From positions 588,501-652,500 of the forward strand of contig CAJNDS010002157.1 in assembly GCA_905221605.1 (NCBI GenBank): DNA of 64,000 nucleotides. Direction: 5' to 3'. Below, piece by piece: positions 39,693 through 51,069 of the stretch. Within the stretch, counting starts at the first letter, position 1. The number at the start of each line of letters is the position of its first letter. Made by a program: the position numbers and the translations under genes. The DNA is from Symbiodinium natans. Taxonomy: Eukaryota; Sar; Dinophyceae; Suessiales; Symbiodiniaceae. The notes beneath the pieces are model-generated. The model did not search any database, had not been told where the DNA came from, and saw only the letters and a program-made list of their open reading frames with translations.

Positions 39693-40689
39693 GAAAAGGG
39701 CACCCTTTTTGGTTTTAAGGGGATGATAAGGAAGCCCCAACCCTAAAACAAGGAAAACCACGGCCTACTCCCGGTCCTAGTGCAAAGGGTTTACGATATT
39801 GAGGTACCTACGCAGCACGGAGGCCTAAACCCTAAACCTGAAACCCTAAACCCCCACACTGCGTTTTGCCACTGCGCGAGGTCCTTCGCCCGGCACGGCG
39901 GGTTTTCGATGTTCGACGGCTAGTGACTAGATGGCCCCAGGGTCGAAGCGAGACGCGCCGCTACAGTCTTAGGGGAGCTACATGGTGGGTTTAGGGTTTA
40001 GGGTTTAGGGTAGCTAAATGGTAGCTATAAGTATGGGCCCCGAATACAAAAAGGGGACCCCTTATGTACCCTTATATACGCCATACAGCCCAAGGGCCCG
40101 TACATCAGAAGCCTTGAAAGAGGGTAAGGGACCACATCAAGGGCCCAGGAAACGACCCTAAACCCTAAACCCTAAACCCTAAACCCTAAACACCTTAGAT
40201 ACAGAGTTGCCACGGTGCTGCTAGAGGATCAGGGTCGAGTGGAAGGGGCCCCCGGGAGCCCGAAACCCTAAACCCTAAACACTAAACACTTTTGAAACCA
40301 GTCTGCGTCGCCTCTGCTAAACCCTACCCAAAGGCTCCTTTGTAGGACTTTTTTGGGGTAGTATACTAGAATCCGCTTTAACTAACCCCAAAAGGAACTA
40401 CATTAGAGCCTTCATGTAAACCCTAAACCCCCGGACCCTAATCACAAATCCCCGAAACCTCGTGAGGGCATTCGGGTCTAGAACTGTGGGGACCAAGATG
40501 AGACTCAAAAGGGATTACGGCTCACATACCTTCACAGGAATTATAGCTAGTAAAGGGTATCTGACCCAATTTTAAGGTTCTTTTGGTCCCAAAGCAGTGC
40601 CCGCCGCCGGTTGTTGTAGGCTAGAGCACGTAGAGATGTGGACAACCTAAACCCTAAACCCTAAACCCTAAACCCTAAACCCGAAACCC

Positions 40690-40765
40690 TATTGCGGCAG
40701 CGCCCGCGTGACATGGCATGAAGCATGCCGGAAGATAGCAGTGGCGGCCAGTACTTCTCAGCAAA
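40690..40765 (-). CDS. Exon-like segment FAEKYWPPLLSSGMLHAMSR
   Basis: An open minus frame right of a CCCTAAA array. No partner was found. Confidence 0.3.
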
Positions 40766-41041
40766 ATCCGTTGCTAGGCTCATCTGAGTCGGAGTCTGCC
40801 ACAGGCTAGTCGCCCTAAACCCTAAACCCTAAACCCTAAACCCTAAACCCTAAACCCTAAACCCTAAACCGGCAAGAGTATAGTACATGCATTGCAGCAG
40901 TCTGCCTTTCTGCCATTCTAAGATTGTGATTCTCTTCAACCCTAATACCCTCAGCCCTAAACCCTAAACCCTAAACCCTAAACCCTAAACCCTATATCCT
41001 ATACCCTAAAGCACCCTATTAACCCTAAACCCTATTCTTCG

Positions 41042-41159
41042 ATCCTGCTCTTCTGGTATACGCTGCTATTCTGTCATTCGGGCAATTCTTGTTCTCGGTC
41101 TTGACCTTGTTACCCAAAAGCACCTTCTTCAACTCCAACACTATGATGTCATCGCTTTG
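41042..41159 (-). CDS. Exon-like segment SDDIIVLELKKVLLGNKVKT
   Basis: After CTATAG the frame stays open for 39 codons: SDDIIVLELKKVLLGNKVKT, then ENKNCPNDRIAAYTRRAG. It is the most protein-like piece between genes B and A. No family was recognised. Confidence 0.4.
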
Positions 41160-41225
41160 CTATAGGGGTATTTCCAAAAAATAGGGGGTAGCCCGTTTAT
41201 ACCCCAACTAGAACTAGAATCCCTA

Positions 41226-41331
41226 ACCCGCATATTAGGGTGGTTGTCAAAATTATGGTCTCCTTTTGGATCCCGATTATAATATGGCACCTAAGATTTA
41301 GGGTACCCGAAAAGGGATCACAATTTTGACC
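41226..41331. mobile_element. Inverted-repeat element with TTGTCAAAATTATGGTC arms
   Basis: GTTGTCAAAATTATGGTCTC mirrors GGGATCACAATTTTGACC. The length is about 105 bp. Confidence 0.55.
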
Positions 41332-41439
41332 TAAACCCTAAACCCTAAACCCTAAACCCTAAACCCTAAACCCTAAACCCTTAACCCTTAAACCCTGAAC
41401 CCTGAACCCTGAACCCTAAACCCTAAACCCACCCATATT

Positions 41440-41525
41440 GGTATGAAGGAGCTAGCCAGGGCGTTGCGCCCGACTCAGGGTCCAACAAACATTGGGGCAC
41501 GCCTGCGGCACTTCCCCTCTCGGCT
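41440..41525 (-). CDS. Exon-like segment GVPQCLLDPESGATPWLAPS
   Basis: An open frame between CCCTAAA and TTTAGGG arrays. It could be gene B tail or a further gene. Confidence 0.3.
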
Positions 41526-42286
41526 TAGGGTTTGGGGTTTGGGGTTTGGGGTTTAGGGTTTAGGGTTTAGGGCTTAGGGTTTAGGGTTTAGGGTTTAGGG
41601 TAGCCTCTCGGGCATCCTTAACTTAGAGCTGTTGAGGGTTTGCAGGGGTTCTGCATATGGGGGTTTACGACGAGTATAGTGCCCCAAACAGTAGGCTGCC
41701 CTTATAATCAGGACCCCAATAAGGTACTCCAAACTTTCGGCAACCCCCAGATTGGGCTGACAGGGCTCTGGGTTCTGACGTGGGGACATGTTTTAAAATG
41801 ATGTTCTGCATGGGTTTAGGGTTTAGGTATCTCCGAAAGGCCTTTGTTCATCCAGGCCTTGCCAGGACAGCCGCACTGGCACTTGCCTCGTAGACCCTGA
41901 AACCTACATCCGAAAAGCCTAGCCACTGACTCAAGCTGCTTTTGGGGGTTCTTCGGCTTTCGTTTCGTGGACGCCTGCCAAGTGGGGTTCAGGGTAGACT
42001 GTTGGGGGGTTGGGGTTGACGCAATTATGGGCCAAAGTCCCGAGAGATCCACCACCGACGTGCCCCAACACAGATAAGTGATCGGAAAAGGGCAGATTCC
42101 GTGATGGGCGGCTCCAAGCATCCTGGCCTAAACCCAAAACCCTAAACCCGAAACCCTAAGCCCTAAACCCTAAACCCCAAACCCGAAGCCCACCCATCAA
42201 CCGCTGCGTTCGGCACCTGCGCTGCTGCCGACCTGCTTTGCAGTCAGCAGCAGTCGACGCGCAGATTCGCAAATAGTTTCTGAGGG

Positions 42287-42775
42287 TAGTTTCGTGGGCC
42301 CGTAATATGGTCCCTAACCTCCCTTGAAAGGGTTCAGTTTTCTTTTTCAGGGTTCGGGTTAGTTTCATGGGACTTGAATATGGTCCCTTACCTCTCTTAA
42401 AAGGGTTCAGGGTTTTTTCTTTCAGGGATAAATTAGGGTTTAGGGTTTAGGGGTAGTTTCATGGGCCATGGATGGGCTTTATGGGGTTTATAGGGTTTAT
42501 GTAGGGTTTCTACCGGGTTTATATAGGGCCTTAATATGGTCCCTTACCTCCCTTCAAGGGTTCAGGGTTTAGGGTCAAGGGTTAAGGGGTAGTTTCATGG
42601 GCCCTTAAGATGGTCCCTTACCTCCCTTAAAGGGTTCAGGGTTGGGTTTAGGGGTTTAGGGTTTTGGGGTAGTTTCATGGGTCTAAAGGGTTCTGATGTA
42701 TGGGCGCTTAATTTGTCTTGGGTATATAAGGCCCCTTCTAAGGGCCCATATTAGGGGACCATGTAGCTACCCTGA
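42287..42775. mobile_element. Tandem left arms of the GTAGTTTCATGGGCCC family
   Basis: GGTAGTTTCATGG occurs at about 42284, 42360, 42451, 42588 and 42668. Most copies are followed by AATATGGTCCCTTACCTCCC-like sequence. One right arm (TTAGGGGACCATGTAGCTAC) closes the block. Full single elements of this family are at 34386-34529, 10795-10930 and 40011-40156. Confidence 0.6.
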
Positions 42776-44154
42776 GATAGTTACCCATGAACCCCCAAGC
42801 AGACGTCTACAGGCAATGGCCACTGCCGAGCCAGTGAGCACACCTCTAATGATTTGGGGATTTTTACATCGGATGAGTAGGCTTCTCAAAATATGGGGTT
42901 CCCTCCCTAAACCCTAAACCCTAAACCTAAACCCTAAACCCTAAACCCCAAACCCTAACGTGGGGTTCCCTCCTTGGGTACCGTTCATGCGTGCGCGCCG
43001 TTGGGTTTCGGGGCCTCTGGCCCGCTAGGGGGCGGTTTCGGGCTTAGGGAGCAATTCAGGATCCCGGTTTAGAGTCGCAATGTCCCGTACCGTAAAACCC
43101 TAAGCCCTAAACCCGAAACCCTAAACCCCAAACCCTAAACCCTAAACCGTACACCCTAAACCCTAAGCCCGAAACCCTAAACCTATATACTAGTTCTTCG
43201 CAGGGCATTGAGGAAGCGGGTCGCTTATCTAACCCTCACGACTCGGATGCCATTGATGCTCCCTCGGGTGCGACAAAGTATCCTGATCATTTGGGTTTAG
43301 GGTTTAGGGTTTAGGGTTTAGGGTTTAGGGTTTAGGGTTTAGGGTTTAGGGTTTAGGGTTTAGGGTTTAGGGTTTAGGGTTTAGGGTTTAGGGTTTGGGG
43401 TTTGGGGTTTGGGGTTTCGGGTTTTAGGGTACACTCAGAACAGGGGCATGGCCTGAACTCTTGAGGCTCTCTTTACCTATCGCTTCTAATCATGCAGTAA
43501 AACTCATGAATTCGGGGTCATCTGCTTCATAGCTGCAAGTAAAACGCTCCAAATCAAAATCAGGAAATACATGTTACTCTAGGTCTAGGTTGACAAACCC
43601 TAAACCCCAAACCCTAAACCCTAAACCCTAAACCCTAATAACCATAGAAAAGACGAAACAGACAAATTGACACTCAGACAAAGGAACGAGAATCGCAGGT
43701 CTAAGTGTGGGAAAGCCTCTAGAGCCGAAGCCCTTTCATAGCGCCCTAAACCCTAAACCCTACACCCTACACCCTAATTTAGGGTTGAGTAAAGCCTAAA
43801 CCCTAGACCCTAATCCCTAAACATCTGCTCCCTCTTGCGTGACGTCGGCCGCGGACATGGCTCTGGCTGGTTTCGCTCCATGCTTCACATTGGAGCAGGC
43901 TGCTGTCAAACCACAGCGGTGTAGACTCGAGAGACTCGTGACCCTAAAACCCCTCAACCCTAAACCGTCGATTCATGTAGGGCACCCGTCCTACTAGTTC
44001 TGACAATCTGCCTCTTATGCCCTCTTACCGAAGATAAACCGCCGAAACCTTCGATTCTTTTCCCTCGGGTTGCCGAGTCCCTGGGTCTGTTGTTTCTTGA
44101 GGAAAAAAAACGCGTAAAACGTGCATTGGCGACGTCTCTCACACATGGTCACTT

Positions 44155-44258
44155 AGATCTGCTCAATACGGCGGCCCCAGCTGGTTCCAGAGAGGGTCGC
44201 CTCAGCCGCCGGGGTGCTGTACTTCTTGTCCACCTGTGCAGCATCCTGTGGGCAAGAT
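44155..44258 (-). CDS. Possible 3' exon of gene B with TAA stop
   Basis: After TTGCCCACAG the frame reads DAAQVDKKYSTPAAEATLSG and then TSWGRRIEQI-TAA. It has a good acceptor and an in-frame stop. If it belongs to gene B, the tail is much longer than the part matched in A. Confidence 0.35.
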
Positions 44259-44454
44259 ACATACGGGCTTGGGACTTACAGGGTTTAGGGATTTGATTTT
44301 GTTTTTGTCCTGCGCGTACGTAGGGATGCAAAAACGACGGTTCAAATGCCTGCAAAACCTCCCGCGCAGAATGGCGCAAGCACGGTGTCTCACATGTCAT
44401 TGGATGCTAACAACCCTAAACCCTAAACCCTTAGCCCTAAACCCTAAACCCTAT

Positions 44455-44575
44455 TTCTGGCCGTGCAGGTTCCCACCATGCAGCTTCCCAGGTCCACTGA
44501 AGCATCTGACCTACTTTTCCGCAGTTTTCACGAGGAGACGCGGTAACCCGTCGCTTTACAAGAGGTTTGTCTGAC
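44455..44575 (-). CDS. Exon-like segment VTASPRENCGKVGQMLQWTW
   Basis: An open minus frame of about 40 codons (continuing EAAWWEPARPE) between CCCTAAA (left) and TTTAGGG (right). Function is unknown. Confidence 0.35.
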
Positions 44576-44777
44576 GGGTTTAGGGTTTAGGGTTTAGGGT
44601 TTAGGGTTTAGGGTTTAGGGTTTAGGGCTTAGGGTTTAGGGTTTAGGGTTTACTCAAATAAGGGGCGTCGCTTTTCAGTGTTCCCCGTCGCTTTTAATTG
44701 CTTTTTGACACCTCAGCATGCACATGTCCTACCAAGATAAAACCACAATTACCATAGTTTGGACCCTTGCAAAAAAA

Positions 44778-44808
<31 letters not shown>

Positions 44809-44815
44809 TATATCG
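44778..44815 (+). repeat. TA microsatellite
   Basis: An A run followed by about 35 bp of (TA)n with one TATG unit. Confidence 0.95.
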
Positions 44816-44956
44816 TGTAAAAATAGAATAGGGTTTAGGGTGTAGGGGTTAGGGAATACTCTGTAATCTTATAATCCAGTACGATCTGAAGATCACAAGT
44901 CTTATTCTCTGTACCCTGAACCCAGGATTTGGGGTTCTGGGAAGTTCCTAGGGTCT

Positions 44957-45052
44957 ACCCCCTAAACCCTAAACCCTAAACCCTAAACCCTAAACCCTAA
45001 ACCCTAAACCCTAAACCCTAAACCCTAAACCCTAAACCCTAAACCCTAAACT
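44957..45052 (-). repeat. CCCTAAA array
   Basis: About 14 perfect units on the plus strand, left of the exon-like piece at 45.1 kb. Confidence 0.95.
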
Positions 45053-45077
45053 ACGTCCGTGCGGCGGCTCGGAACGA

Positions 45078-45160
45078 TTAGGTAAACCCCATGGCAGCTG
45101 CTCCCCATCCTGATCGGCTCCTCCTTCTGCTGGTGCCTCCTGGCTGCCCGCTCCAAAACC
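45078..45160 (-). CDS. Exon-like segment RAARRHQQKEEPIRMGSSCH
   Basis: An open minus frame immediately right of a CCCTAAA array continues GVYLIV. Its right edge meets an inverted-repeat element (45155-45325). Confidence 0.35.
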
Positions 45161-45578
45161 CCTTAATTCAGGAATATACCTTCAATTATAGGGTTTAGGG
45201 TTTAGGGTTTAGGGTTTAGGGTTTAGGGTTTAGGGTTTAGGGTTTAGGGATATATCTTCATTAAGGAATATACCTTAAATCATGTTAGGGTTCCTGTTAT
45301 ACGTTAAGGGATCTTCCTTACTTAAGGGGTTTTGGAGTCTGCAGGTGGGTATCGGTGCAGTCTATACACCCTGTTCGGTCTGCAAGAACAAAGAAAAACC
45401 ACGTGACGTCTGGAATCGATACACATGTGGGTGGCCTGCGCCACTTTTTTGCGGTGAGCGGAAGTTGCGTCAAGTACTTGCGCATGAAAAATGGAGAAAT
45501 GCGCCATGACGAGCACGCGACTTTGCGTAAGAACCGCGACGGCGGAGTTTCGAGAGCCAGAGGCTCCGCATGTTCTCC

Positions 45579-45709
45579 TACTTGGAGGTTCAAGGTACTT
45601 CGCAATGGCAACTAATTCTGACTGTACTTATAACCCACTGATAGCCTATAGGTAGCTAGATGTAGGGAACTTACAATTAGTTACTAAGTACCATGAACCT
45701 CCAAGTACA
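45579..45709. mobile_element. Inverted-repeat element, ACTTGGAGGTTCATGGTACT family
   Basis: The left arm is TACTTGGAGGTTCAAGGTAC and the right arm GTACCATGAACCTCCAAGTA. Further copies are at 46441-46531 and 46868-47008. Confidence 0.65.
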
Positions 45710-46047
45710 TGCAAGCACCGAAGTTCCAACGCTGGGGGATGCCAACCCATACAATCGACCTGAATGGCTCCCGGTTTTAGGGTTTAGGGTTTAGGGGTTT
45801 AGGGTTTAGGGTTTAGGGTTTAGGGTTTAGGGTTTAGGGTTAGCGTTTAGGGTTCCTTTTTTCGGCTAGTCATAGCGGGGGTATCGTGTACTACACCAAA
45901 AGAAGGTGGTATCTTGGGAGCCTTTGGGTCTAGGGGCCCGCGATCATACACGACACCAAAGAGGTGCCGGTTTAGGGTTTAGGGTTTAGCGTTTAGGGTT
46001 TTGGGTCCTTTAGAAGCCTTTGCCTACAGGTGGTTCCCAGAGGCTCC

Positions 46048-46170
46048 AAAACCCCTGAATGCAGGAAGATACCTTCAATTATACTTCAAGGGCTATTCCT
46101 TCATTCAGGAATATACCCTAAATCATGTTAGGGTTCCTATTATACTTTAAGGGATATTCCTTAATTAAGG
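46048..46170. mobile_element. Inverted-repeat element with CCCCTTAATTAAGGAATAT arms
   Basis: AACCCCTGAATGCAGGAAGA on the left and ATATTCCTTAATTAAGGGGT on the right. A second copy, 45155-45325, is interrupted by a telomeric array (45190-45250). Confidence 0.55.
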
Positions 46171-46214
46171 GGTTTACCCTGAACCCTAAACCCTAAACCC
46201 TGTTTGGGAGTCTC

Positions 46215-46295
46215 TGGGTTCGGACCCAACATGTATGCCACGCCGAGGCGCGCCAACAGCCTGCGCGGCAGAACGCTGCTCCTGGCAAGCTGACC
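46215..46295 (-). CDS. Exon-like segment RSSVLPRRLLARLGVAYMLG
   Basis: An open minus frame between CCCTAAA (left) and TTTAGGG (right) is basic and then hydrophobic. Its gene is unknown. Confidence 0.35.
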
Positions 46296-46530
46296 GTTCA
46301 GGGGTTTAGGGTTTAGGGTTTAGGGTTTAGGGTTTAGGGTTTAGGGTTTAGGGTTTAGGGTTTAGGGGGCTTAGTTTAGGGTTTAGGGGTTAGGGCTTAG
46401 GGTTTAGCGCTTAGGGCATAGGGTTTAGGGTCTAGGGCGTACTGGAGGTTCAGAGAACTTTTAACCCCAGTTAACTAGAACTGCACTGATCAGCTCCCTA
46501 AGTCTTCTAAGTACCCATGAACCTCCAAGT

Positions 46531-46709
46531 AGGGTTTAGGGTTTAGGGTTTAGGGTTAGGGTTTAGGGTTTAGGGTTTAGGGTTTAGGGTTTAGGGTTTA
46601 GGGTTTAGGGTTTAGGGTTTAGGGTTTAGGGTTTAGGGTTTAGGGTTTAGGGTTTAGGGTTTAGGGTTTAGGGTTTAGGTTTAGGGTTTAGGGTTTAGGG
46701 TTTAGGGTC
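46531..46709 (+). repeat. TTTAGGG array abutting an inverted-repeat element
   Basis: About 25 units start directly at the CCTCCAAGTA end of the element at 46441-46531. Confidence 0.95.
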
Positions 46710-46867
46710 GGCTGCTTGATAGCAGCAGCATCGGGCGCGGCAACGAAGGCTTTTGGTATGTTCCCCTATATAACCCCCTTATAACCTTATACAGTCCCTA
46801 TATACCTAAGTAGCCCCTAAAAAAAGGTCCAAAGAACCCCTAAGGTCCCTTGTTTCAGTCCCTCCTT

Positions 46868-47008
46868 TACTTTTGGAGGTTCATGGTACTGAGTAAGTCA
46901 TTAGAACTGTACTTATGACACAATCATAGCCTACGGTAATAAGACTGAATTAGGGGACGAAACAGTACAGTTCTAATTTGTTACTAAGTACCATGAACCT
47001 CCAAGTAG
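46868..47008. mobile_element. ACTTGGAGGTTCATGGTACT family, near-perfect copy
   Basis: TTTGGAGGTTCATGGTACT on the left mirrors AGTACCATGAACCTCCAAG on the right. The interior halves are also complementary (AGAACTGTACTTAT / ACAGTACAGTTCTAA). Confidence 0.65.
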
Positions 47009-47134
47009 TCCCTTAGCACCAGACCCAAACCCTAAACCCTAAACCCTAAACCCTAACCCCTAAACCCTAACCCCTAAACCCTTGCGAACCTGGAAGCTGC
47101 TAAACCCTAAACCCTTAACCCTAAACCCGAAGAG

Positions 47135-47230
47135 AATGGGTTCTTGACTCGCGCTGCAGGCCTGCGCAAGATAGAAGTCGATGGCCCCCGGGCCCAAGTT
47201 CTGCACCACCTGGCGATCGTGGGCTTTAAC
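47135..47230 (-). CDS. Exon-like segment QVVQNLGPGAIDFYLAQACS
   Basis: An open minus frame lies between CCCTAAA (left) and TTTAGGG (right). No homologue was recognised. Confidence 0.35.
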
Positions 47231-47269
47231 CGAAAGCTGCGATTTAGGGTTTAGGGTTTAGGGTTTACC

Positions 47270-47843
47270 TGTCAATCCCCCGTTCCATAAAAAACTGTCC
47301 TATTGAAGAGGCCGGAAAAATCCAGCCGCGCAAAAAATCCGTCCGCTTTAATGATGGTCAGAAACCTATTTCCTGGTGGAAACCAGACACCCACACAATT
47401 CGCAGAAAAAGTGGCCTTTTCAGAAAAAGTGTCCTCTTGTTGGGTTTGCGTTGGGTTTTGGGTACGCTTTTTTCCCAACATTTTCCCAACATTTTTCCAG
47501 GGTACGCTTTTTTCCCAACATTTTCCCAACATTTTTCCAACAAAGTACGGATTCGGTACGGTTTACGTTTTTTTGGGCTACCCCCAAAACCCAACAAAAC
47601 CCAACATTTTGTTGGAAAAACGTTGGGTTCAGAGTACGCTTTTTTGTGTTCTGCTCAGGTCACCTATTCTTTGGTGCACAAGACTCTGCACAGGGCTCGG
47701 GAAGGTTCCCCTGAACTCCGAAAATCCAGCCGCTTTGATCGTATTCCCCGATCCCAATAGAACACCAACACCTCGCTTTTGCACGCAAAAAACCAGAAAA
47801 AACCATAAGGACAGAAATTTCTGTCCGCCAGGATTAACAGGGA
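47270..47843. mobile_element. 574-bp element with terminal inverted repeats
   Basis: The ends are CCTGTCAATCC (left) and GGATTAACAGG (right), flanked on both sides by TTTAGGG. Inside are two copies of a 39-nt unit built of CCCAACATTTT (47462-47540), an inverted match (AAACCCAAC...GTTGGAAAAACG) and two GAAAATCCAGCCG segments. No transposase frame was recognised. It looks like a non-autonomous DNA transposon. Confidence 0.55.
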
Positions 47844-48605
47844 GGGTTTAGGGTTTAGGGTTTGGGTCTAGGGTTTAGGGTTTAGGGTTTAGGGTTGAGG
47901 GTTTAGGGTTTAGGGTTTAGGGCTGAACCAGCTGATCCTCAACCCTGCCTGGCGTGATCGACACACCGAGGGGTTGCTCGGTTTAGGGCTTGCAGAGGCC
48001 TCCTTATACCAAAGCTTTTGGAAAAAGTTACCCTAAACCCTAAACCCTAAACCCTAAACCCTAAGCCCTAAGCCCTAAGCCCTAAGCCCTAAGCCCTAAG
48101 CCCCTACACCCTAAACCCTAAACCCTAAACCCTCAACCCTAAACCCTAAACCCTTACTGAAAAAGACCTTACACAGAGGGCTCCGGAGCTCTCGAGAGAG
48201 GCCTCCTGCGGGAGCTTCGGGTGGTTTGGGGTTTTGCTCCCTCCCGCACAGCTGGGGCGAATCCACATCGCCAGGGCCATGGGTTTAGGGTTTAGGGTTT
48301 AGGGTTTAGGGTTTCCGGCAAAAAGCCACATAAACACAAGGATTCTACAAACATGGTTTTCCAGAATCCCCCCTTCTGCGGGACCTTTATACCCCAATAG
48401 CAGGATCCTTATGTTTATGTGGTTTGTTGTTTAGGGTTTAGGGTTTAGGGTTTAGGGTTTAGGGTTTAGGGTTTAGGGTTTAGGGTTTAGGGTTTAGGGT
48501 TTAGGGTTTAGGGTTTAGGGTTTAGGGTTTGGGTTTAGGGCTTAGGGCTTAGGGTTTAGGGTTTAGGGTTTAGGGATATGGCCTTTCTCTAGCACATGCA
48601 GCTAC

Positions 48606-48690
48606 CAAGCCTCCTCCGTCGCTGCCCGTAAGATCTCCTCAGTTTCAGTCTCCTGAACAGGCTCTTCTTCCTGCAGCCGTCACCGGCAAG
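48606..48690 (-). CDS. Exon-like segment RLQEEEPVQETETEEILRAA
   Basis: A Glu-rich helix-like frame lies between two TTTAGGG arrays. It is similar in character to the acidic segment at 49.4 kb. Confidence 0.35.
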
Positions 48691-49179
48691 CTTTAGGGTT
48701 TAGGGTTTAGGGTTTAGGGTTTAGGGTTTAGGGTTTAGGATGCAGCGAACTGCGATGTCACAGGGCCCACCGAGAAGAGAACACCAGTCACGGCACTTTA
48801 GGGGATGTACCTTGGACCCTTGTGGCTGTAGCCTTGGGTTTTGGGAGCCACGGTTTAGGGTTTAGGGTTTAGGGTTTAGGGTTTAGGGTTGAAGATCCTG
48901 AAGGTAGTATAAGGCCCGTATTGGGAGTATGTGAAGGGGGACCGTTAGGGGTAAGGATCCTGAATAGCTTGAGGGCCATATTAGGCGTATAGTAAGGGGA
49001 GCCTTTAGGGGTACAACCTTAGGGGTGCGAGTCTTAATCCCTGGAGGCACCATGCCACCCGTTTCTTGCTCTACGCCCGGTTTAGGGCTTAGGGTTTAGG
49101 GTTTAGGGTTTAGGGTTTAGGGTTTAGGGCTTAGGGTTTACGTCTCCCTCCTGTCACGTGGCTGATGACGTGTCCTGGT

Positions 49180-49275
49180 TCATGGACTGTTTCAGTTTCT
49201 GCAGTCACGGGTCAGTAGCTGTGATACATCAGGCCTCAGCATGAAGGGCCTGCGCATGTTCCAGTTGTCCTTGGG
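49180..49275 (-). CDS. Exon-like segment DNWNMRRPFMLRPDVSQLLT
   Basis: An open minus frame has CCCTAAA beginning on the right and TTTAGGG on the left, the reverse of the usual exon context. The phase is uncertain. Confidence 0.3.
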
Positions 49276-49332
49276 ACTGTTTGCAGAAACCCTAAACCCT
49301 AAACCCTAAACCCTAAACCCTAAACCCTAAAC

Positions 49333-49415
49333 CCAGTGCATAAGGATTCCGTCCTGGGCATCCTCCTCTTCCTCATCGTTCTCGCCGTTCTCTTCTCCTT
49401 CTCGCTCCTGGCCCG
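49333..49415 (-). CDS. Exon-like acidic segment
   Basis: The frame GQEREGEENGENDEEEEDAQ and then DGILMH is highly acidic, as in an intracellular tail. It is probably gene B downstream of 52581, but membership is unproven. Confidence 0.4.
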
Positions 49416-49687
49416 AGAACAGTGTTTATCCATCTAAGAACCGAACATAGGGGTTACAGTAGGGTTTAGGGTTTAGGATTTAGGGTTTAGGGGTCGGGAG
49501 AATTTCTAACAATAATCCCTTATGGTCCCCTTGTATCTATGCCATGAGAACACCCCAAAACCCTGTTCTAATTATTATTAAGGCTCCTACAGTACTGCGT
49601 CAGCCACGGTGTGCAGGAGTCTCGCATTGAAGCAGGGCACATGAGCATGTCCAGAGAAGACAGCCGGACAGCTGCTGCCAATGGCTT

Positions 49688-49720
49688 AAGAACCCCCCCC
49701 CCCCCAAACAAAAAAAAAAA

Positions 49721-49755
<35 letters not shown>

Positions 49756-49826
49756 TATTCTTCCTTGTAAGGGTAATATAGGGATTACTATTGCTATTTT
49801 TGGGGGTCCTTAAGCAAATAGTAGGC
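49688..49826. mobile_element. CTACTATTTGCTTAAGAACC family, TA-rich copy
   Basis: CTTAAGAACCCCCCC on the left and GGGGTCCTTAAGCAAATAG on the right flank a 40-bp TA run. Confidence 0.6.
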
Positions 49827-50399
49827 TGCTGCTGCAATTTCAAGCCATTTAGCCCCAAGACTTGAAACTGAAGGAAGACCTGCTTGAAACATGGAGCTTC
49901 CAGTGCTTAGAAGCGCCCTCAACACAAAACCCTAAACCCTAAACCCTACACCCTAAACCCTAAACCCTAAACCCTAAACCCTTTTTCACCCTACCCTAAA
50001 CCCTAAACCCTAAACCCTAATTAAACCCCAAACCCTCAACCCTCAACCCTCCCCCCCGATGATGGTTCCGGGGGTCCTTCTGCTTGAAGTAGCACTCATT
50101 GAAGGACAGCGGATGTGCCGTTCGGGTTATCCTCAAGCTCGACTCCCCGGCCTGGTCATGGGGTTTAGGGTTTAGGGTTTGGGGCTTAGGGTTTGGGGGT
50201 TTGGGGTTTAGGGTTAGGGTTCGGGGTTTAGGGTGTGTCAGGGGAGGGCGCGCGCTCGGGTGTGAAACACCCCGGGCCGCGCGCTCGCGTTGCCCGTCAA
50301 CCCACCCCGGCCACCCAAACTATACTCTATTAGGGTTTAGGGTTTATGGAATTTACTTTCTTGTGCTCTGATGCTTGCTTTGATGTTTGTAAAGTTGCG

Positions 50400-51060
50400 C
50401 TGTTAGGGTTTAAGCTGGGGTTGGGGGTAGCCTCGGCCCTTTTCGGGCCTTCGGCGTGTCAGGGCCCGTAGAGGTCCTTATTCATTTGAAGGTCAGGGAA
50501 ACCCTTTGTGTCTGCTCCTGGATTCCCCTTCTTTAAGGGCCTCAATTAAGCATCGATTTCACTGCCAAAAAATCGCATTTTTCATTGCAGGTACGGGCAT
50601 CCTGGGGTCCCTTCTTTTAGGGGGCCTTTTGAAGCCTTTTGAAGTATTTTGGTGGCTCTTGGGGTCTCTCGGGGCCTTGTTCGGACCTTCGGCGTGTCAG
50701 GGGCCGTAGAGGCTTTATTCAGTTAAAGGTCAGGGAACCTATTAATGAATTTTTCGCCAATGAGTCTTTCAATCGCTAGGGTTTAAGCTCGGGTTCGGGG
50801 TAGCCTCGGCCCTTTTCGGGCCTTCGGCAAGTTAGGGCCCGTAGAGGCCCTTATTTGCTTGAAGGCCTTCGTAGGGTTTTGCGGTGTTAGGGTTTAAGCT
50901 GGGGTTCGGGGTAGCCTCGGCCCTTTTCGGGCCTTCGGCACGTTAGGGCCCGTAGAGGCCCTTATTTGCTTGAAGGCCGTCGTAGGGTTTTGCGGTGTCA
51001 GGGTTTAGGCTGGGGTTCGGGGTAGCCTCGGTCCTTTTCGGGCCTTCGGCACGTGGGCCC
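50400..51060 (+). repeat. 111-bp tandem repeat
   Basis: GTAGCCTCGGCCCTTTTCGG starts at 50800 and 50911 and, with one change, at 51022: exactly 111 bp apart. An isolated diverged copy is at 50428. Each unit also contains GGGTTTAAGCTGGGGTT and TAGAGGCCCTTATTTGCTTG. Confidence 0.9.
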
Positions 51061-51069
51061 GCAGAGGTC

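Noticed and set aside
41816-42137. Minus-strand ~100-aa ORF as an extra cysteine-rich exon
   Set aside because: GKCQCGCPGK looks suggestive, but two overlapping frames are open, spacing does not follow GCC2/GCC3 units and there is no paralogue.
43831-43857. ATG with MSAADVTQEGAD as the start of gene A
   Set aside because: It is weaker than the signal-peptide start at 38171, which directly precedes the flytrap exons; no exon chain connects 43.85 kb to them.
47303-47851. 182-aa plus-strand ORF
   Set aside because: It is built mainly from the CCCAACATTTT repeat inside the TIR element, and several frames are open there.
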